From assembly GCA_900538705.1 (NCBI GenBank), contig UPZG01000002.1:124001-188000 (forward strand): a DNA stretch of 64,000 nt. The letters run 5' to 3'. The DNA comes from an uncultured Porphyromonadaceae bacterium (lineage in GTDB: Bacteria; Bacteroidota; Bacteroidia; Bacteroidales; Barnesiellaceae_A). Numbering within the stretch: position 1 is the stretch's first letter; each line of letters opens with the position of its first letter. The notes beneath the pieces are model-generated. The model was not told where the DNA came from. It saw only the letters and a program-made list of their open reading frames with translations, and ran no database searches. This document shows positions 36,389 to 44,977 of the stretch, piece by piece. Made by a program: the position numbers and the translations under genes.

Positions 36389-37768
36389 TTATCGCAAAAG
36401 GCGTTTTATCCATCGCAAGCGGTCGGCATATGGAGGGCACTTTATATCGAGATATAAACGGGTGGTAGTGCTTACGACCGGCTTGGCATGACTAAACAGT
36501 TCGAAGCTGTAACGCCCATGATAAGCTCCCATGCCACTAGCCCCCATACCACCAAAAGGAAGTCGGTTGTTGACCACATGTACAATGGTATCATTGATAC
36601 ATACTCCCCCCGATGCCGTATGGTTTATCATATAACGTGCCCGCTTCTTGCTCGACGTAAAGTAATAGAGTGCCAATGGTGTAGGATGCTCATTGACATA
36701 CTCTACACAATCATCTATATCGCTAAACGTACGTATCGGAAGAATCGGTCCGAAAATCTCGGCTGTTATCAGCGGCGAACCGGCATTAACATTTTCTATC
36801 AGCGTAGGCTCTATATAGAGTGCATCGCGGTTGGTAGCACCTCCATACACTATATCGCCATCGCCCAAAAGAGCCGAAAGACGGTCGAAGTGGCGGAGAT
36901 TGACGATACGGGCATAGTCGGGACTCGAGAGAGCATCATTGCCATACTGACTCTTTATCTCTTCTATCATGGCTTGTACAAGAGGAGCTTTCAATCGTTC
37001 GTGCACAAAGAGGGTATCGGGAGCGACACAAGTCTGCCCGGCATTGAGCAACTTGCCCCACACGATACGTTGCGCAGCAATACGCAAGTCGGCATCTTCG
37101 TCGACAATACACGGGCTTTTACCTCCTAACTCAAGCGTAACGGGGGTGAGGAAGTGTGCAGCAGCCTCCATGACACGGCGGCCATATACTTCACCACCAG
37201 TATAGAAAATATAATCCCATTGCATCGAAAGTAGGACTTCGGTCACCTCCAAGTCAGGCTCGGTCACAGCTACATACTCATCAACGAAACACTCATCGAC
37301 GAGTTTTTGCAGGCAAGCCGCCATATGTGGAGCTTCACCCGATGGTTTCACCACGACACAGTTACCTGCTGCAATAGCCCCCACTAAAGGTAACAAGGCC
37401 AAGTTGAAAGGATAATTCCACGGAACAATAACAAGTACAACACCACGCGGCTCATAGTGGATATGACTACGTGACCCGAAGAGAATAAGTGGTGTAACGC
37501 ATCTGCGGTCGGCAGCCCACGATGCAAGATGCTGCTGAATATACCTTATTTCGTTCAAGACTAAGCCAATCTCGGTCGTATAACTTTCGAAAGGAGACTT
37601 TCCCAAATCATCATGCAATGCTTGTATAATATCGGCCTCATGCTCTATGATACCTTCACGCAAACGGTCCAAGGCTGTAAGACGATATGGAATTTCACGC
37701 GTAATGTGTTCGTTGAAAAACAATTTTTGCCGCTTGTGCAAAGCAGCATACATCTCTCTATCAATCAT
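36389..37768 (-). CDS. Aldehyde dehydrogenase (class 3-like)
   Basis: A 459-residue NAD(P)-dependent aldehyde dehydrogenase without signal peptide. Catalytic residues are the Asn of PWNYPFN near residue 118, Glu in LELGGKSP near 213 and nucleophile Cys in NAGQTCVAP near 247. Compared with most ALDHs the protein is short, with a hydrophobic C-terminus (YPPYADRLRWIKRLLR-like), as in the class 3 or membrane-associated fatty aldehyde group; a role in oxidising fatty or medium-chain aldehydes is inferred. MIDREMYAAL at 37768 is preferred over the ATG three codons upstream. A strong promoter lies 140 bases upstream. Confidence 0.92.
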   Translation of the reverse strand: MIDREMYAALHKRQKLFFNEHITREIPYRLTALDRLREGIIEHEADIIQALHDDLGKSPFESYTTEIGLVLNEIRYIQQHLASWAADRRCVTPLILFGSRSHIHYEPRGVVLVIVPWNYPFNLALLPLVGAIAAGNCVVVKPSGEAPHMAACLQKLVDECFVDEYVAVTEPDLEVTEVLLSMQWDYIFYTGGEVYGRRVMEAAAHFLTPVTLELGGKSPCIVDEDADLRIAAQRIVWGKLLNAGQTCVAPDTLFVHERLKAPLVQAMIEEIKSQYGNDALSSPDYARIVNLRHFDRLSALLGDGDIVYGGATNRDALYIEPTLIENVNAGSPLITAEIFGPILPIRTFSDIDDCVEYVNEHPTPLALYYFTSSKKRARYMINHTASGGVCINDTIVHVVNNRLPFGGMGASGMGAYHGRYSFELFSHAKPVVSTTTRLYLDIKCPPYADRLRWIKRLLR

Positions 37769-37909
37769 GGCGCACACATTTTAATTTCATATATAGACAC
37801 AACAAGCAAATAAGCACTACACCGTGCAATGAATATAAGAGAAGAACGTAAGAGACAAAGTTAACGGAACGCTCTTACTTGGTTCTGTCAGACTATATCA
37901 TATATTCTA

Positions 37910-37941
37910 CAAATATAGTGAAAGATAAGAGCCGAGGCAAA
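37910..37941 (-). promoter_or_regulatory. Promoter of the aldehyde dehydrogenase gene
   Basis: On the minus strand TTTG (37941-37938) is followed after 20 bases by TATATTTG (37917-37910), an excellent match to the Bacteroidota promoter. The implied leader is about 135 nt. A second TAACTTTG box at 37856-37863 lacks an upstream element. The stretch 37942-38094 contains nothing else I can assign. Confidence 0.65.
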
Positions 37942-38094
37942 CAAAAACAAAGTTTTCACATATGGCAGGTCAAGCACCCGCGTACAGCACATCTACTTAC
38001 AGTCAATAACAGGCCGAAATAACTCTTACAAAGCCCATTATATCAGTACATAACTAATCCCCTTTAAAATACTTTCTGCACGTCTAGAAGCAAA

Positions 38095-38130
38095 AAGACC
38101 AACCCTGGAAATATTTCCGGAGTTGGTCTT
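38095..38130 (-). terminator. Terminator downstream of the portal-like gene
   Basis: A near-perfect 36-base palindrome with two mismatched pairs. On the minus strand the stem is followed by CTTTTTG, a Rho-independent pattern. It lies about 180 bases after the portal stop, beyond the in-frame extension described separately. Confidence 0.6.
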
Positions 38131-38187
38131 ATACTCAAACTGCTACTATATTCCTCTTATGATGGCAGGCAATATGCTCCGTACGAT

Positions 38188-38310
38188 TTATAGCGTTTTT
38201 TCAAATAATATAGGATATACCTTCATCAGCTCATCACAAGCATCGGGTTAGTATATCGGCGACAATATAGTATGCTGTTCTTCAGAGAGTATGGCAGTTT
38301 GAGCATCGGG
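38188..38310 (-). other. In-frame protein-like extension beyond the portal stop codon
   Basis: Reading on past the portal TAG in the same frame gives PDAQTAILSEEQHTILSPIY, then a TAA at 38248-38250, then PDACDELMKVYPILFEKTL and a final TAA at 38188-38190. The sequence is acidic, protein-like, uses the same codons as the neighbours, and both parts begin with PDA. Each stop could come from a Gln codon by one C-to-T change. It is probably a relic C-terminus; translation is unproven. Confidence 0.45.
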
Positions 38311-40269
38311 CTACATTGTCTGCTCCGTAGCCTGTGACCCTGCCGACTGAGTTTCGGATGACGTTGCCAGGACAGACGCCTGCTGCCCATCAGCAGGCAT
38401 GGTTTGCAAGGAGAGTGCAGCTTGCGCATCAGCATTGACACGAAGGCGCTGCAACAATTTATCGGCAAAGGGGAATGCCCCTGTTTCAAGCAAGTCTTGC
38501 AACGAGATATGCCCCGAGTTAAAGAGAGCCAGCAAGAAATCGTTAGAGACTTGTCTGTAAGCCGGCGACGATGCCGACTCGGTTATCGTCAGGTCAAAGT
38601 CGGTATTGCGTACCTCATCGGGCGTATAGGAGTCGGCATCTTTTCCACAGAAACTACCGGCAATAGCCAGATAACGCTCGTCATCATAAAACTGCTGTAT
38701 CGTCTTCATGATTTTAGTATCGCGCTCCTCGCGGAATGTCTTGAACGACTCGAAAATATCGAGCAAATTGGTTGCCGAGTATTGTATCTGTTGTGCATAT
38801 AGCGACGACGGTGTACCACTCGCTACAGCTTTACCTTGTATGGCACTGTGTACGCCCGATATATCTTCGAGTAAACGCATCTGTAACGAGAGCAGCTCAT
38901 AAGCTCCTACATTAGTAGCGTTGACCGATATTTGTTGTGGCATGGTAGCTCCGGGTTTGGGACGGAAAAGTATAACGCCATTGTAACGAGTCCACTCAGA
39001 GGCAATATCATCGATAGTCATGCCATCGGGTATTTGGTCTTCGGGGAAGAGCAGTACTCCTTTGGCACTACTGCCCATAATGAAGTCTATCATTGTAATG
39101 AGCCGGTTGATGTATCGCTGCTGGTCTATGACATCTTCGACAAACGAATGTATCTCTCCGTCGAAAAGCGGGTACAGCCTGAGTGAATAAGGATGTTCGC
39201 CATGCCAGTAAGGCGACTCGCCTTCGTCAAGCACATCGCCCAGAGGCGACAAGAACCTGTAATACCATACGTTATCGACAAACCACTCGGTTTCTATCAA
39301 CGGTACATCAGCTTCATCGACACCTTGTACCTTGGCTGTAGCCACCCGGTCTTTGTTTACCTCGTCTATATGACTACGCTCATCGGTCTCTACCTTGTAA
39401 TACTCACCTGTAAGTATATCGTGACATCGTAACCGAGGACGGCTCTCGAGTTTCCACACCTCGATAACCCGACAGCGGTCAGAAGTCACAGGCATAAAGA
39501 AATCGAGATTGTCGAGCCGCTCACCACTCAGCGTATCGTAGGTATGATACAAATTTTCTTCTGTTACATCGCCATATATTTCGGCCAGACGCTTCGCCCC
39601 TTTCTCATCGCCAACGGCAAAACGGGCTATCACATCGGCCAACGACATGTCGTGCAACTCTCCTATCAGCGTACAGTCCCACAATCGGCTATCTTCCATG
39701 CTGTTGAAAAAGATACGCGACGGCGATATGGCATCGACCCACACATCTTGCTTGCCACGACGATAACCATAACCCACTTTATGGAAACAACTGCCCGAAA
39801 TCAGGAATTCTTCTAACGTACGACTGTCCAGCTCATACAACCTGTTATGCTGGTAGGCATACTGCATGGTAGCACTCATAAGCTCGCCCAACTCCTGTTC
39901 CCGGCGGTCGCGCGCTATACACACGGGCTCGGTTTGCGTAGCGCGAAATTGTCCCAAGACATTCTTTATGAGCTGACGTATCATATTGTTCTTAAGTGGC
40001 ACTTTACCTTGCTCACGCAAGTACTGCTCCTCGGTAACGGTACGTCCATCGGGCAACATTATAGCATCGCCCCATTGCTTTCCAAAGGTATAGTTGCGAT
40101 TGCGCACACGCTGTTCACGATAATTTGTTATGGCACTCCATGCGGCATAAGCCTCTTCAAGCACATCAGAACCCTCGCGGGCGAAGGTCGATATAGCCGG
40201 GATGGGTGCCTTCTCATCCTTAGGCATAAGCCTACGGCGATTGTAAGTACGATAATTGGCAGATTTCAT
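38311..40269 (-). CDS. Orphan phage portal-like protein
   Basis: A 652-residue protein resembling P22-type portal proteins, which form the dodecameric DNA gate of tailed-phage heads. Landmarks are the N-terminal NYTFGKQWGDAI and LKNNMIRQLIKNVLGQFRAT, a middle region with FVEDVIDQQRYINRLITM and SGVHSAIQGK, and a helical C-terminal half with a low-complexity Gln/Ser/Ala tail. Start choice: an AAAGAG 4 bases before ATG 40269 supports MKSANY; starts at 40332 or 40227 (MPKDEK) are alternatives. No terminase, capsid or tail gene adjoins it; its neighbours are an aldehyde dehydrogenase and galE. The reading frame continues past the stop with protein-like sequence, so the gene may be C-terminally truncated or a domesticated relic. 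Confidence 0.75.
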   Translation of the reverse strand: MKSANYRTYNRRRLMPKDEKAPIPAISTFAREGSDVLEEAYAAWSAITNYREQRVRNRNYTFGKQWGDAIMLPDGRTVTEEQYLREQGKVPLKNNMIRQLIKNVLGQFRATQTEPVCIARDRREQELGELMSATMQYAYQHNRLYELDSRTLEEFLISGSCFHKVGYGYRRGKQDVWVDAISPSRIFFNSMEDSRLWDCTLIGELHDMSLADVIARFAVGDEKGAKRLAEIYGDVTEENLYHTYDTLSGERLDNLDFFMPVTSDRCRVIEVWKLESRPRLRCHDILTGEYYKVETDERSHIDEVNKDRVATAKVQGVDEADVPLIETEWFVDNVWYYRFLSPLGDVLDEGESPYWHGEHPYSLRLYPLFDGEIHSFVEDVIDQQRYINRLITMIDFIMGSSAKGVLLFPEDQIPDGMTIDDIASEWTRYNGVILFRPKPGATMPQQISVNATNVGAYELLSLQMRLLEDISGVHSAIQGKAVASGTPSSLYAQQIQYSATNLLDIFESFKTFREERDTKIMKTIQQFYDDERYLAIAGSFCGKDADSYTPDEVRNTDFDLTITESASSPAYRQVSNDFLLALFNSGHISLQDLLETGAFPFADKLLQRLRVNADAQAALSLQTMPADGQQASVLATSSETQSAGSQATEQTM

Positions 40270-40507
40270 ATAACTCTTTTTGGGATGATTGACAGCGCAA
40301 AGTAAATCTGTCAGAGCCATTTTTTTATGCAATAACGTGACAAGAGATATTTCTCATTTCTATACATCTAAGAGAACACGACATTCTACCCAATCACCCC
40401 ACCATACTTACTTATTGTGTATCGTTGTGCGTCGCCAACAACATACTCCATACCAACCAAGCATAAGCCACTACAAGCATCACACACTTTACAAAAAAGA
40501 CAGACAT

Positions 40508-40632
40508 AAAAAAACGTGACGCCTATCCTCACGGATTGTCGTCACGCAGCTCTTAATAGAGCTTATCCCATAAAAATTAGGGAGGGGTTTATCTATAATC
40601 TTATGTAATAAGATTTTCTTTACTTCGCATTG
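40508..40632 (-). ncRNA. Candidate small RNA with Rho-independent terminator
   Basis: An approximately 125-nt minus-strand transcript is predicted between its promoter and a strong terminator. Hairpin 1: 40597-40603 with 40609-40615, 5-nt loop. Hairpin 2: 40548-40553 with 40558-40563, 4-nt loop. Terminator: 40515-40521 with 40540-40546 enclosing a second 4-bp stem closed by a GUGA (GNRA) tetraloop, followed by seven U (40514-40508). Between hairpins 1 and 2 lies a CCCCUCCC run (40587-40580), complementary to Shine-Dalgarno sequences. No minus-strand gene precedes it, so the terminator is not explained by a coding gene. No class was recognised. Confidence 0.6.
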
Positions 40633-40637
40633 CTGCA

Positions 40638-40668
40638 CAAAGTTATAACTATTATTTGAATAATGCAA
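40638..40668 (-). promoter_or_regulatory. Promoter of the candidate small RNA
   Basis: On the minus strand TTG (40668-40666) and TAACTTTG (40645-40638) are 20 bases apart, a good Bacteroidota promoter. It points away from galE and toward the hairpin array. The remaining stretch 40669-40843 and 40333-40507 holds nothing else I can assign. Confidence 0.6.
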
Positions 40669-40843
40669 GCAAAGTAACGACCTTTATTGCAATTCATGAC
40701 TACCAATAGCGGTTTATAACACCATTTTTCTATCTGATTTTTCTTATCGGCTACCTTATTGCTCATTGGCAAAACGTAACACGAAAACTATAATCTAAAC
40801 TGAAATTAAATCTACACCTGTTTCGCTTTACTCCCGATTATAT

Positions 40844-40851
40844 TATCTTTG
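40844..40851 (+). promoter_or_regulatory. -7 box for galE
   Basis: TATCTTTG with TTTC about 20 bases upstream (40821-40824). Transcription from here would give a leader of about 40 nt before the galE ATG. Confidence 0.5.
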
Positions 40852-40896
40852 CAAAATAAAAACTACACAATAGCGTATATTAATTTTAATTATACT

Positions 40897-41931
40897 ATGG
40901 GAAAAAAGATTTTGGTAACCGGAGGTGCAGGATATATAGGTTCGCACACGGTTGTAGAACTGCAAAATGCAGGTTTTGAAGTAGTAGTGGTAGACAATTT
41001 GTCAAACTCTAACGAAGAAGTACTCGACGGTATATACCGTATCACTGGTAAGCGTCCGGCCTTCGAGAAAGTAGATTGCCGTGACAAAGAGGCCATGCGC
41101 TCGGTATTCTCGCGCTACGAGGGGATAGAAGGTATTATCCACTTTGCCGCAAGCAAAGCTGTCGGCGAGTCGGTGAAAAAGCCTCTGCTCTACTACCGCA
41201 ACAATCTTGTTTCGTTGCTAAATCTACTCGACCTTATGCCTGAATTCGGCGTAAAGGGTATCGTATTCTCGTCATCATGCACCGTTTATGGGCAACCCGA
41301 TGTACTACCGGTCGACGAAAATGCACCTATCAAACCGGCAGTATCGCCTTACGGAAATACCAAACAGATATGCGAAGAGATTATTACCGACACGATACAT
41401 GCAGGAGCTCCTTTCCGCGCTATCTTGCTGCGTTATTTCAACCCGATAGGAGCACACCCAAGCGCCGAAATAGGAGAGTTGCCACAAGGAGTTCCTCAAA
41501 ACCTCGTTCCCTACCTCACTCAAACGGCTATGGGTATACGCAAAGAACTGAGTGTCTTCGGCGACGATTATAACACGCCCGACGGCTCTTGTATCCGAGA
41601 CTACATCAATATCGTAGACCTTGCCAAGGCCCATGTCATAGCCGTCAACCGTATGATAGAAAACAAGTCGGCCGAACCGATAGAGATATTTAACCTCGGT
41701 ACCGGACGCGGAGTCTCGGTACTGGAACTGATTGCTGCCTTTGAACGTGCAACAGGAGTAACCGTACCCTACAAAATTACAGGACGTCGCGAAGGTGATA
41801 TAGAGCAAGTATGGGCTAACCCCGAAAAGGCCAATAAAGTACTGGGATGGACTGCTCAAGAAAGTCTCGACGATACATTGGCTTCAGCTTGGAAATGGCA
41901 AGTAAAATTGCGTGACCGCGGTATCATGTAA
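40897..41931 (+). CDS. galE: UDP-glucose 4-epimerase
   Basis: GalE interconverts UDP-glucose and UDP-galactose, supplying surface glycans and galactose catabolism. The 344-residue SDR protein has the NAD site VTGGAGYIGSHTVVEL near residue 6, the SSSCTVYGQP region with the catalytic Ser/Tyr, and SPYGNTKQICEE with the Tyr-x3-Lys (YGNTK). The longer frame to 40849 begins in the promoter box, so ATG 40897 is used. A strong terminator follows. Confidence 0.95.
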   Translation: MGKKILVTGGAGYIGSHTVVELQNAGFEVVVVDNLSNSNEEVLDGIYRITGKRPAFEKVDCRDKEAMRSVFSRYEGIEGIIHFAASKAVGESVKKPLLYYRNNLVSLLNLLDLMPEFGVKGIVFSSSCTVYGQPDVLPVDENAPIKPAVSPYGNTKQICEEIITDTIHAGAPFRAILLRYFNPIGAHPSAEIGELPQGVPQNLVPYLTQTAMGIRKELSVFGDDYNTPDGSCIRDYINIVDLAKAHVIAVNRMIENKSAEPIEIFNLGTGRGVSVLELIAAFERATGVTVPYKITGRREGDIEQVWANPEKANKVLGWTAQESLDDTLASAWKWQVKLRDRGIM

Positions 41932-41962
41932 AACCATACGACGTTATAACGCATCCTCATAG

Positions 41963-42013
41963 ATAATCCCCTTGCATGCAACATGTATCGTGAGTTGCAT
42001 ACAAGGGGATTAT
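41963..42013. terminator. Terminator between galE and the convergent exchanger gene
   Basis: A 12-bp outer stem (41963-41974 with 42002-42013) and a 7-bp inner stem (41976-41982 with 41994-42000) enclose an 11-nt loop. TTTT follows on the plus strand. It ends the galE transcript and may also serve the minus-strand gene. Confidence 0.75.
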
Positions 42014-42070
42014 TTTGTCCTATCGGAACAAAACCGAAAGCCCACATAGGGTGAGAATAGCAAATATCTA

Positions 42071-43732
42071 TTACAACAAAAATGTCAACAATACCTGCGC
42101 TATAATGACACGAAGAAACATAGATAGCGGATATACCGTAGCATATGCCACAGACGGATTATCACCAGGAATAGTTTCGTTGGCATAAGTCAGTGCCATA
42201 GGATTGGCCATGCTGCCACATAACACACCCACGACAGTACCAAAGTCGACATGCAACCACTTGAATGCCAATATACCCATGATAAGCACCGGCACAATAG
42301 TAAGAAGGAATCCCGTACCTATCCACAGCAGTCCTTCGGAACGAAATACTGTTTCAAAGAAATGCTCTCCCGCATCAAGCCCCAAACAGGCAAGATAGAG
42401 TGACAAACCGAGGGCGCGCAACATAAGGTTGGCACTACGGGTCGTGTAAGTGACCATGTGTATGCGTGGTCCAAATGTACCTATAAGAATACCCACAATA
42501 ATAGGGCCTCCAGCAAGTCCCAACCTTACAGGTGCCGATATTCCCGGGATGTTGAAGGGAACAGCCCCTAACGCCAACCCTAAAATGATACCTATAAACA
42601 CGGCTATGAGATTGGGCTCTTTAAGACTGCGCACGGCGTTACCTAATACTTTCTCTACATTATGTACGGCAGCAGCTTCGCCTACAACCGTTAGACGGTC
42701 GCCCAATTGAAGCCGCAATCCGGCCGTTGCAAGGAGTTGCACGCCGCTACGATAGACACGACTTATATTGATACCATAAAGGTTACGGAGGTGAAGCGAA
42801 CCGAGTTTTTTACCATTGAGTTCGGGACGCGTCACCACAATGCGTTGCGATATGAGACGACTGTCAATTGCATTCCAATCAATATCATCCTTATTCCAGT
42901 CGGTATGCTCCTGCTCGCCGAAAAGGAGCGTAAGAGCCGGAGCAAAGCGCTCAGACGTGATAACCAGCAGACGGTCATTTTCACGGATGACTGTTTCTGA
43001 CGTAGGAATACACACTTTACCGTCGCGCCACAACCGCGATATGACAAACTTAGGATAACTAAGATTGGCTATTTCCTTGATGCTCTTATTGAAGATGGCC
43101 GGATTGTGAGCCTGAAATGCTGCAATATACGGCTGATTGGCGTTATCAATATCTTTCACCTTCAAGTCTTTGTCGCGTACCCATACCTTACGGATGAAAA
43201 GAATGGATAGAATTACACCCACTACGCCCAACGGATAGGCCATGGCACAACTCAATGCGGGAGCACTGGCATCTACGCCCATCTGCTTCAGAGTTTGTTG
43301 TGCGGCTCCCAATGCCGGTGTGTTGGTAGTAGCTCCACATAGCAATCCCACCATATCGGGGAGAGAGATGGGTATCAGGTAAGTCCCGGCCACTGCCATA
43401 AGTGTACCTATCAGCACAACTCCCGTAGCCAGCATATTTTGCTGTACACCACCCTTGCGGAACGAGCTGAAAAAGCCCGGTCCCACTTGTAGGCCAAGAG
43501 CATACACAAAGATAACCAAGCCGAAACTTTCGGCGTAATTGAGCATCTGGGGGTCGATGGAAAGTCCGAAGTGTCCTGCCAAAATGCCGGCAAAAAAGAC
43601 AAATGTGACCCCTAAAGAAACGCCGAAGAAATGCACCTTGCCTAAGCCCAATCCTATTGCCGAAATCAACGACAACACAATGATGGCTTGCAAGGCCGAA
43701 TGTTCAATAAAAAGAGTATTTATCCAATCCAC
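42071..43732 (-). CDS. AspT/YidE-type putative transporter (AAE family) with RCK_C domains
   Basis: A 553-residue inner membrane protein with two homologous membrane halves separated by two TrkA_C (RCK_C) regulatory domains, near residues 205-285 and 290-375. Landmarks are VIFVYALGLQVGPGFFSSFR, CGATTNTPALGAAQQTL and, in the second half, GIILGLALGAVPFNIPGI and CGSMANPMALTYANE. Family members include the aspartate:alanine exchanger AspT; the substrate of this one is unknown. It is followed on the same strand by no close gene; queC lies 36 bases upstream and could be co-transcribed with it. Confidence 0.9.
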   Translation of the reverse strand: MDWINTLFIEHSALQAIIVLSLISAIGLGLGKVHFFGVSLGVTFVFFAGILAGHFGLSIDPQMLNYAESFGLVIFVYALGLQVGPGFFSSFRKGGVQQNMLATGVVLIGTLMAVAGTYLIPISLPDMVGLLCGATTNTPALGAAQQTLKQMGVDASAPALSCAMAYPLGVVGVILSILFIRKVWVRDKDLKVKDIDNANQPYIAAFQAHNPAIFNKSIKEIANLSYPKFVISRLWRDGKVCIPTSETVIRENDRLLVITSERFAPALTLLFGEQEHTDWNKDDIDWNAIDSRLISQRIVVTRPELNGKKLGSLHLRNLYGINISRVYRSGVQLLATAGLRLQLGDRLTVVGEAAAVHNVEKVLGNAVRSLKEPNLIAVFIGIILGLALGAVPFNIPGISAPVRLGLAGGPIIVGILIGTFGPRIHMVTYTTRSANLMLRALGLSLYLACLGLDAGEHFFETVFRSEGLLWIGTGFLLTIVPVLIMGILAFKWLHVDFGTVVGVLCGSMANPMALTYANETIPGDNPSVAYATVYPLSMFLRVIIAQVLLTFLL

Positions 43733-43768
43733 GTGCTAGGAGAAAATAAGAGTGGTACATGTGACACG

Positions 43769-44455
43769 TCAATCGCGTTTTTTTTCAGGATGATGCGCCA
43801 GAAATGCATCTAACCCATGCTTACGTAATTTACATGCAGGACATTCGCCACAACCGTCGGCTATAATGCCGTTGTAGCAGGTGAGTGTCTCGTTGCGCAC
43901 AAGGTCAAAAACGCCCAACTCATCGGCCAGCTCCCACTCCTGCTCCTTGTCCATCCACATCAACGGGGTATGAATAATGAGCTGTGTATCGAGTGCCAAA
44001 TTAAGAGAAACATTCAGTGAACGCATAAAGGTATCGCGACAATCGGGATAGCCACTGTAATCGGCCTGCGAAACGCCAGTAACAAGATGCTTTATACCAT
44101 GCTTGAAAGCCACAACGGCAGCAAAAGTAAGAAACAACATATTGCGCCCGGGTACAAAAGTATTAGGATAGCCATCGGCAGGTTTTTCTTTGTCCATGGG
44201 CATGGTAGCATCAGTCAGCGACGAGTCTCCCACCGTAAGTTGCCCCAGCAACTCCATGTCGAGAACCTCAAAAGGTACTCCAGCTCCGGCGGCAATGCGA
44301 CGAGCCACTTCTATTTCGCGTTCATGCTTTTGACCATAACGAAAGCACACAGCACGAACCGATGCAAAATGCTTCAACGCCCAAAAAAGGCAGGTTGTAG
44401 AATCTTGTCCACCTGAAAAACAAACTAAAGCCGACTCTTTTTTCTCTATATCCAT
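43769..44455 (-). CDS. queC: 7-cyano-7-deazaguanine synthase QueC
   Basis: QueC converts 7-carboxy-7-deazaguanine to preQ0 with ATP and ammonia, in queuosine tRNA modification. The 228-residue protein has the PP-loop SGGQDSTTCLFW near residue 14, the loop VPGRNMLFLTFAA and a zinc site with CGECPACKLR near the C-terminus plus an upstream Cys. queD, queE and queF are not visible nearby, so the rest of the pathway lies elsewhere. A -7 box is found about 115 bases upstream. Confidence 0.95.
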   Translation of the reverse strand: MDIEKKESALVCFSGGQDSTTCLFWALKHFASVRAVCFRYGQKHEREIEVARRIAAGAGVPFEVLDMELLGQLTVGDSSLTDATMPMDKEKPADGYPNTFVPGRNMLFLTFAAVVAFKHGIKHLVTGVSQADYSGYPDCRDTFMRSLNVSLNLALDTQLIIHTPLMWMDKEQEWELADELGVFDLVRNETLTCYNGIIADGCGECPACKLRKHGLDAFLAHHPEKKRD

Positions 44456-44977
44456 ACTTGCAATTTTTTTTGTCTTCTCGCTTTTAGTGGAACGACAACT
44501 GTTCTATAACTTCTGCGAGACAAATCATGACTCCAATAAAAGCTAGTGAAGACCTGTTTTATCAGACTGCAAAGTTATATAATATCAACGAATAAACGGC
44601 ACACACACATCATCATGAGGCTTAAGATGTTCTACCGACAAACAGAAAAAGGGCTATACAAGGGCTCGTATAAAGGATATAAGAGCTTCATATCAATATA
44701 CAAAAAGGCTGTGGTGAATCAAAAAATTCTACCACAGCCTTGCACTCTGTGCAAAGACAACATAAAGCAAAGTGTCAAGAATGAGCAAACATGGAGTTGT
44801 CTGGAAAGACACTTTACGTAGCAGAAGCATTACCTCATGCTGCTATGAGTACAACTCCTGCATCTCTGTTCTCATTGCACATTTGCAAAACTCCCATCTC
44901 CAAGAGTTTGCAGCAACCTTTTCATCAGAAAAACAGTATTGCTGCGACTCATAAAATGTAGCCGCAGCATATACTTA
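44456..44977. other. Intergenic region with -7 box and terminator, no gene seen
   Basis: TAACTTTG on the minus strand at 44570-44577 is a likely -7 box for queC. The hairpin at 44705-44741 ends the T9SS gene's transcript from the right. Weak hairpins also lie around 44940-44967. Plus-strand open frames here are short and unconvincing. Confidence 0.5.
44705..44741 (-). terminator. Terminator downstream of T9SS gene 44978-47995
   Basis: A perfect 11-bp stem (44705-44715 with 44731-44741) with 15-nt loop; on the minus strand it continues into TTTTTG. It lies 237 bases past the gene's stop, implying a long 3' untranslated region. Confidence 0.65.

Noticed and set aside
37856..37863. TAACTTTG box as main aldehyde dehydrogenase promoter
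   Set aside because: It lacks a -33 element, while TTTG-20-TATATTTG at 37910-37941 is complete.
38311..40269. Stop-codon reassignment of TAG to Gln in this genome
   Set aside because: Both TAG and TAA interrupt the extension, and other genes here end normally with TAG and TAA. A relic is simpler.
40508..40632. Small RNA candidate as 4.5S/SRP or 6S RNA
   Set aside because: The apical loop lacks the SRP domain IV internal-loop bases and the RNA is too short and too branched for 6S.
44940..44967. GC-rich 7-bp hairpin after the T9SS gene as its terminator
   Set aside because: Stem is short and no clean U run follows; the hairpin at 44705-44741 is stronger.
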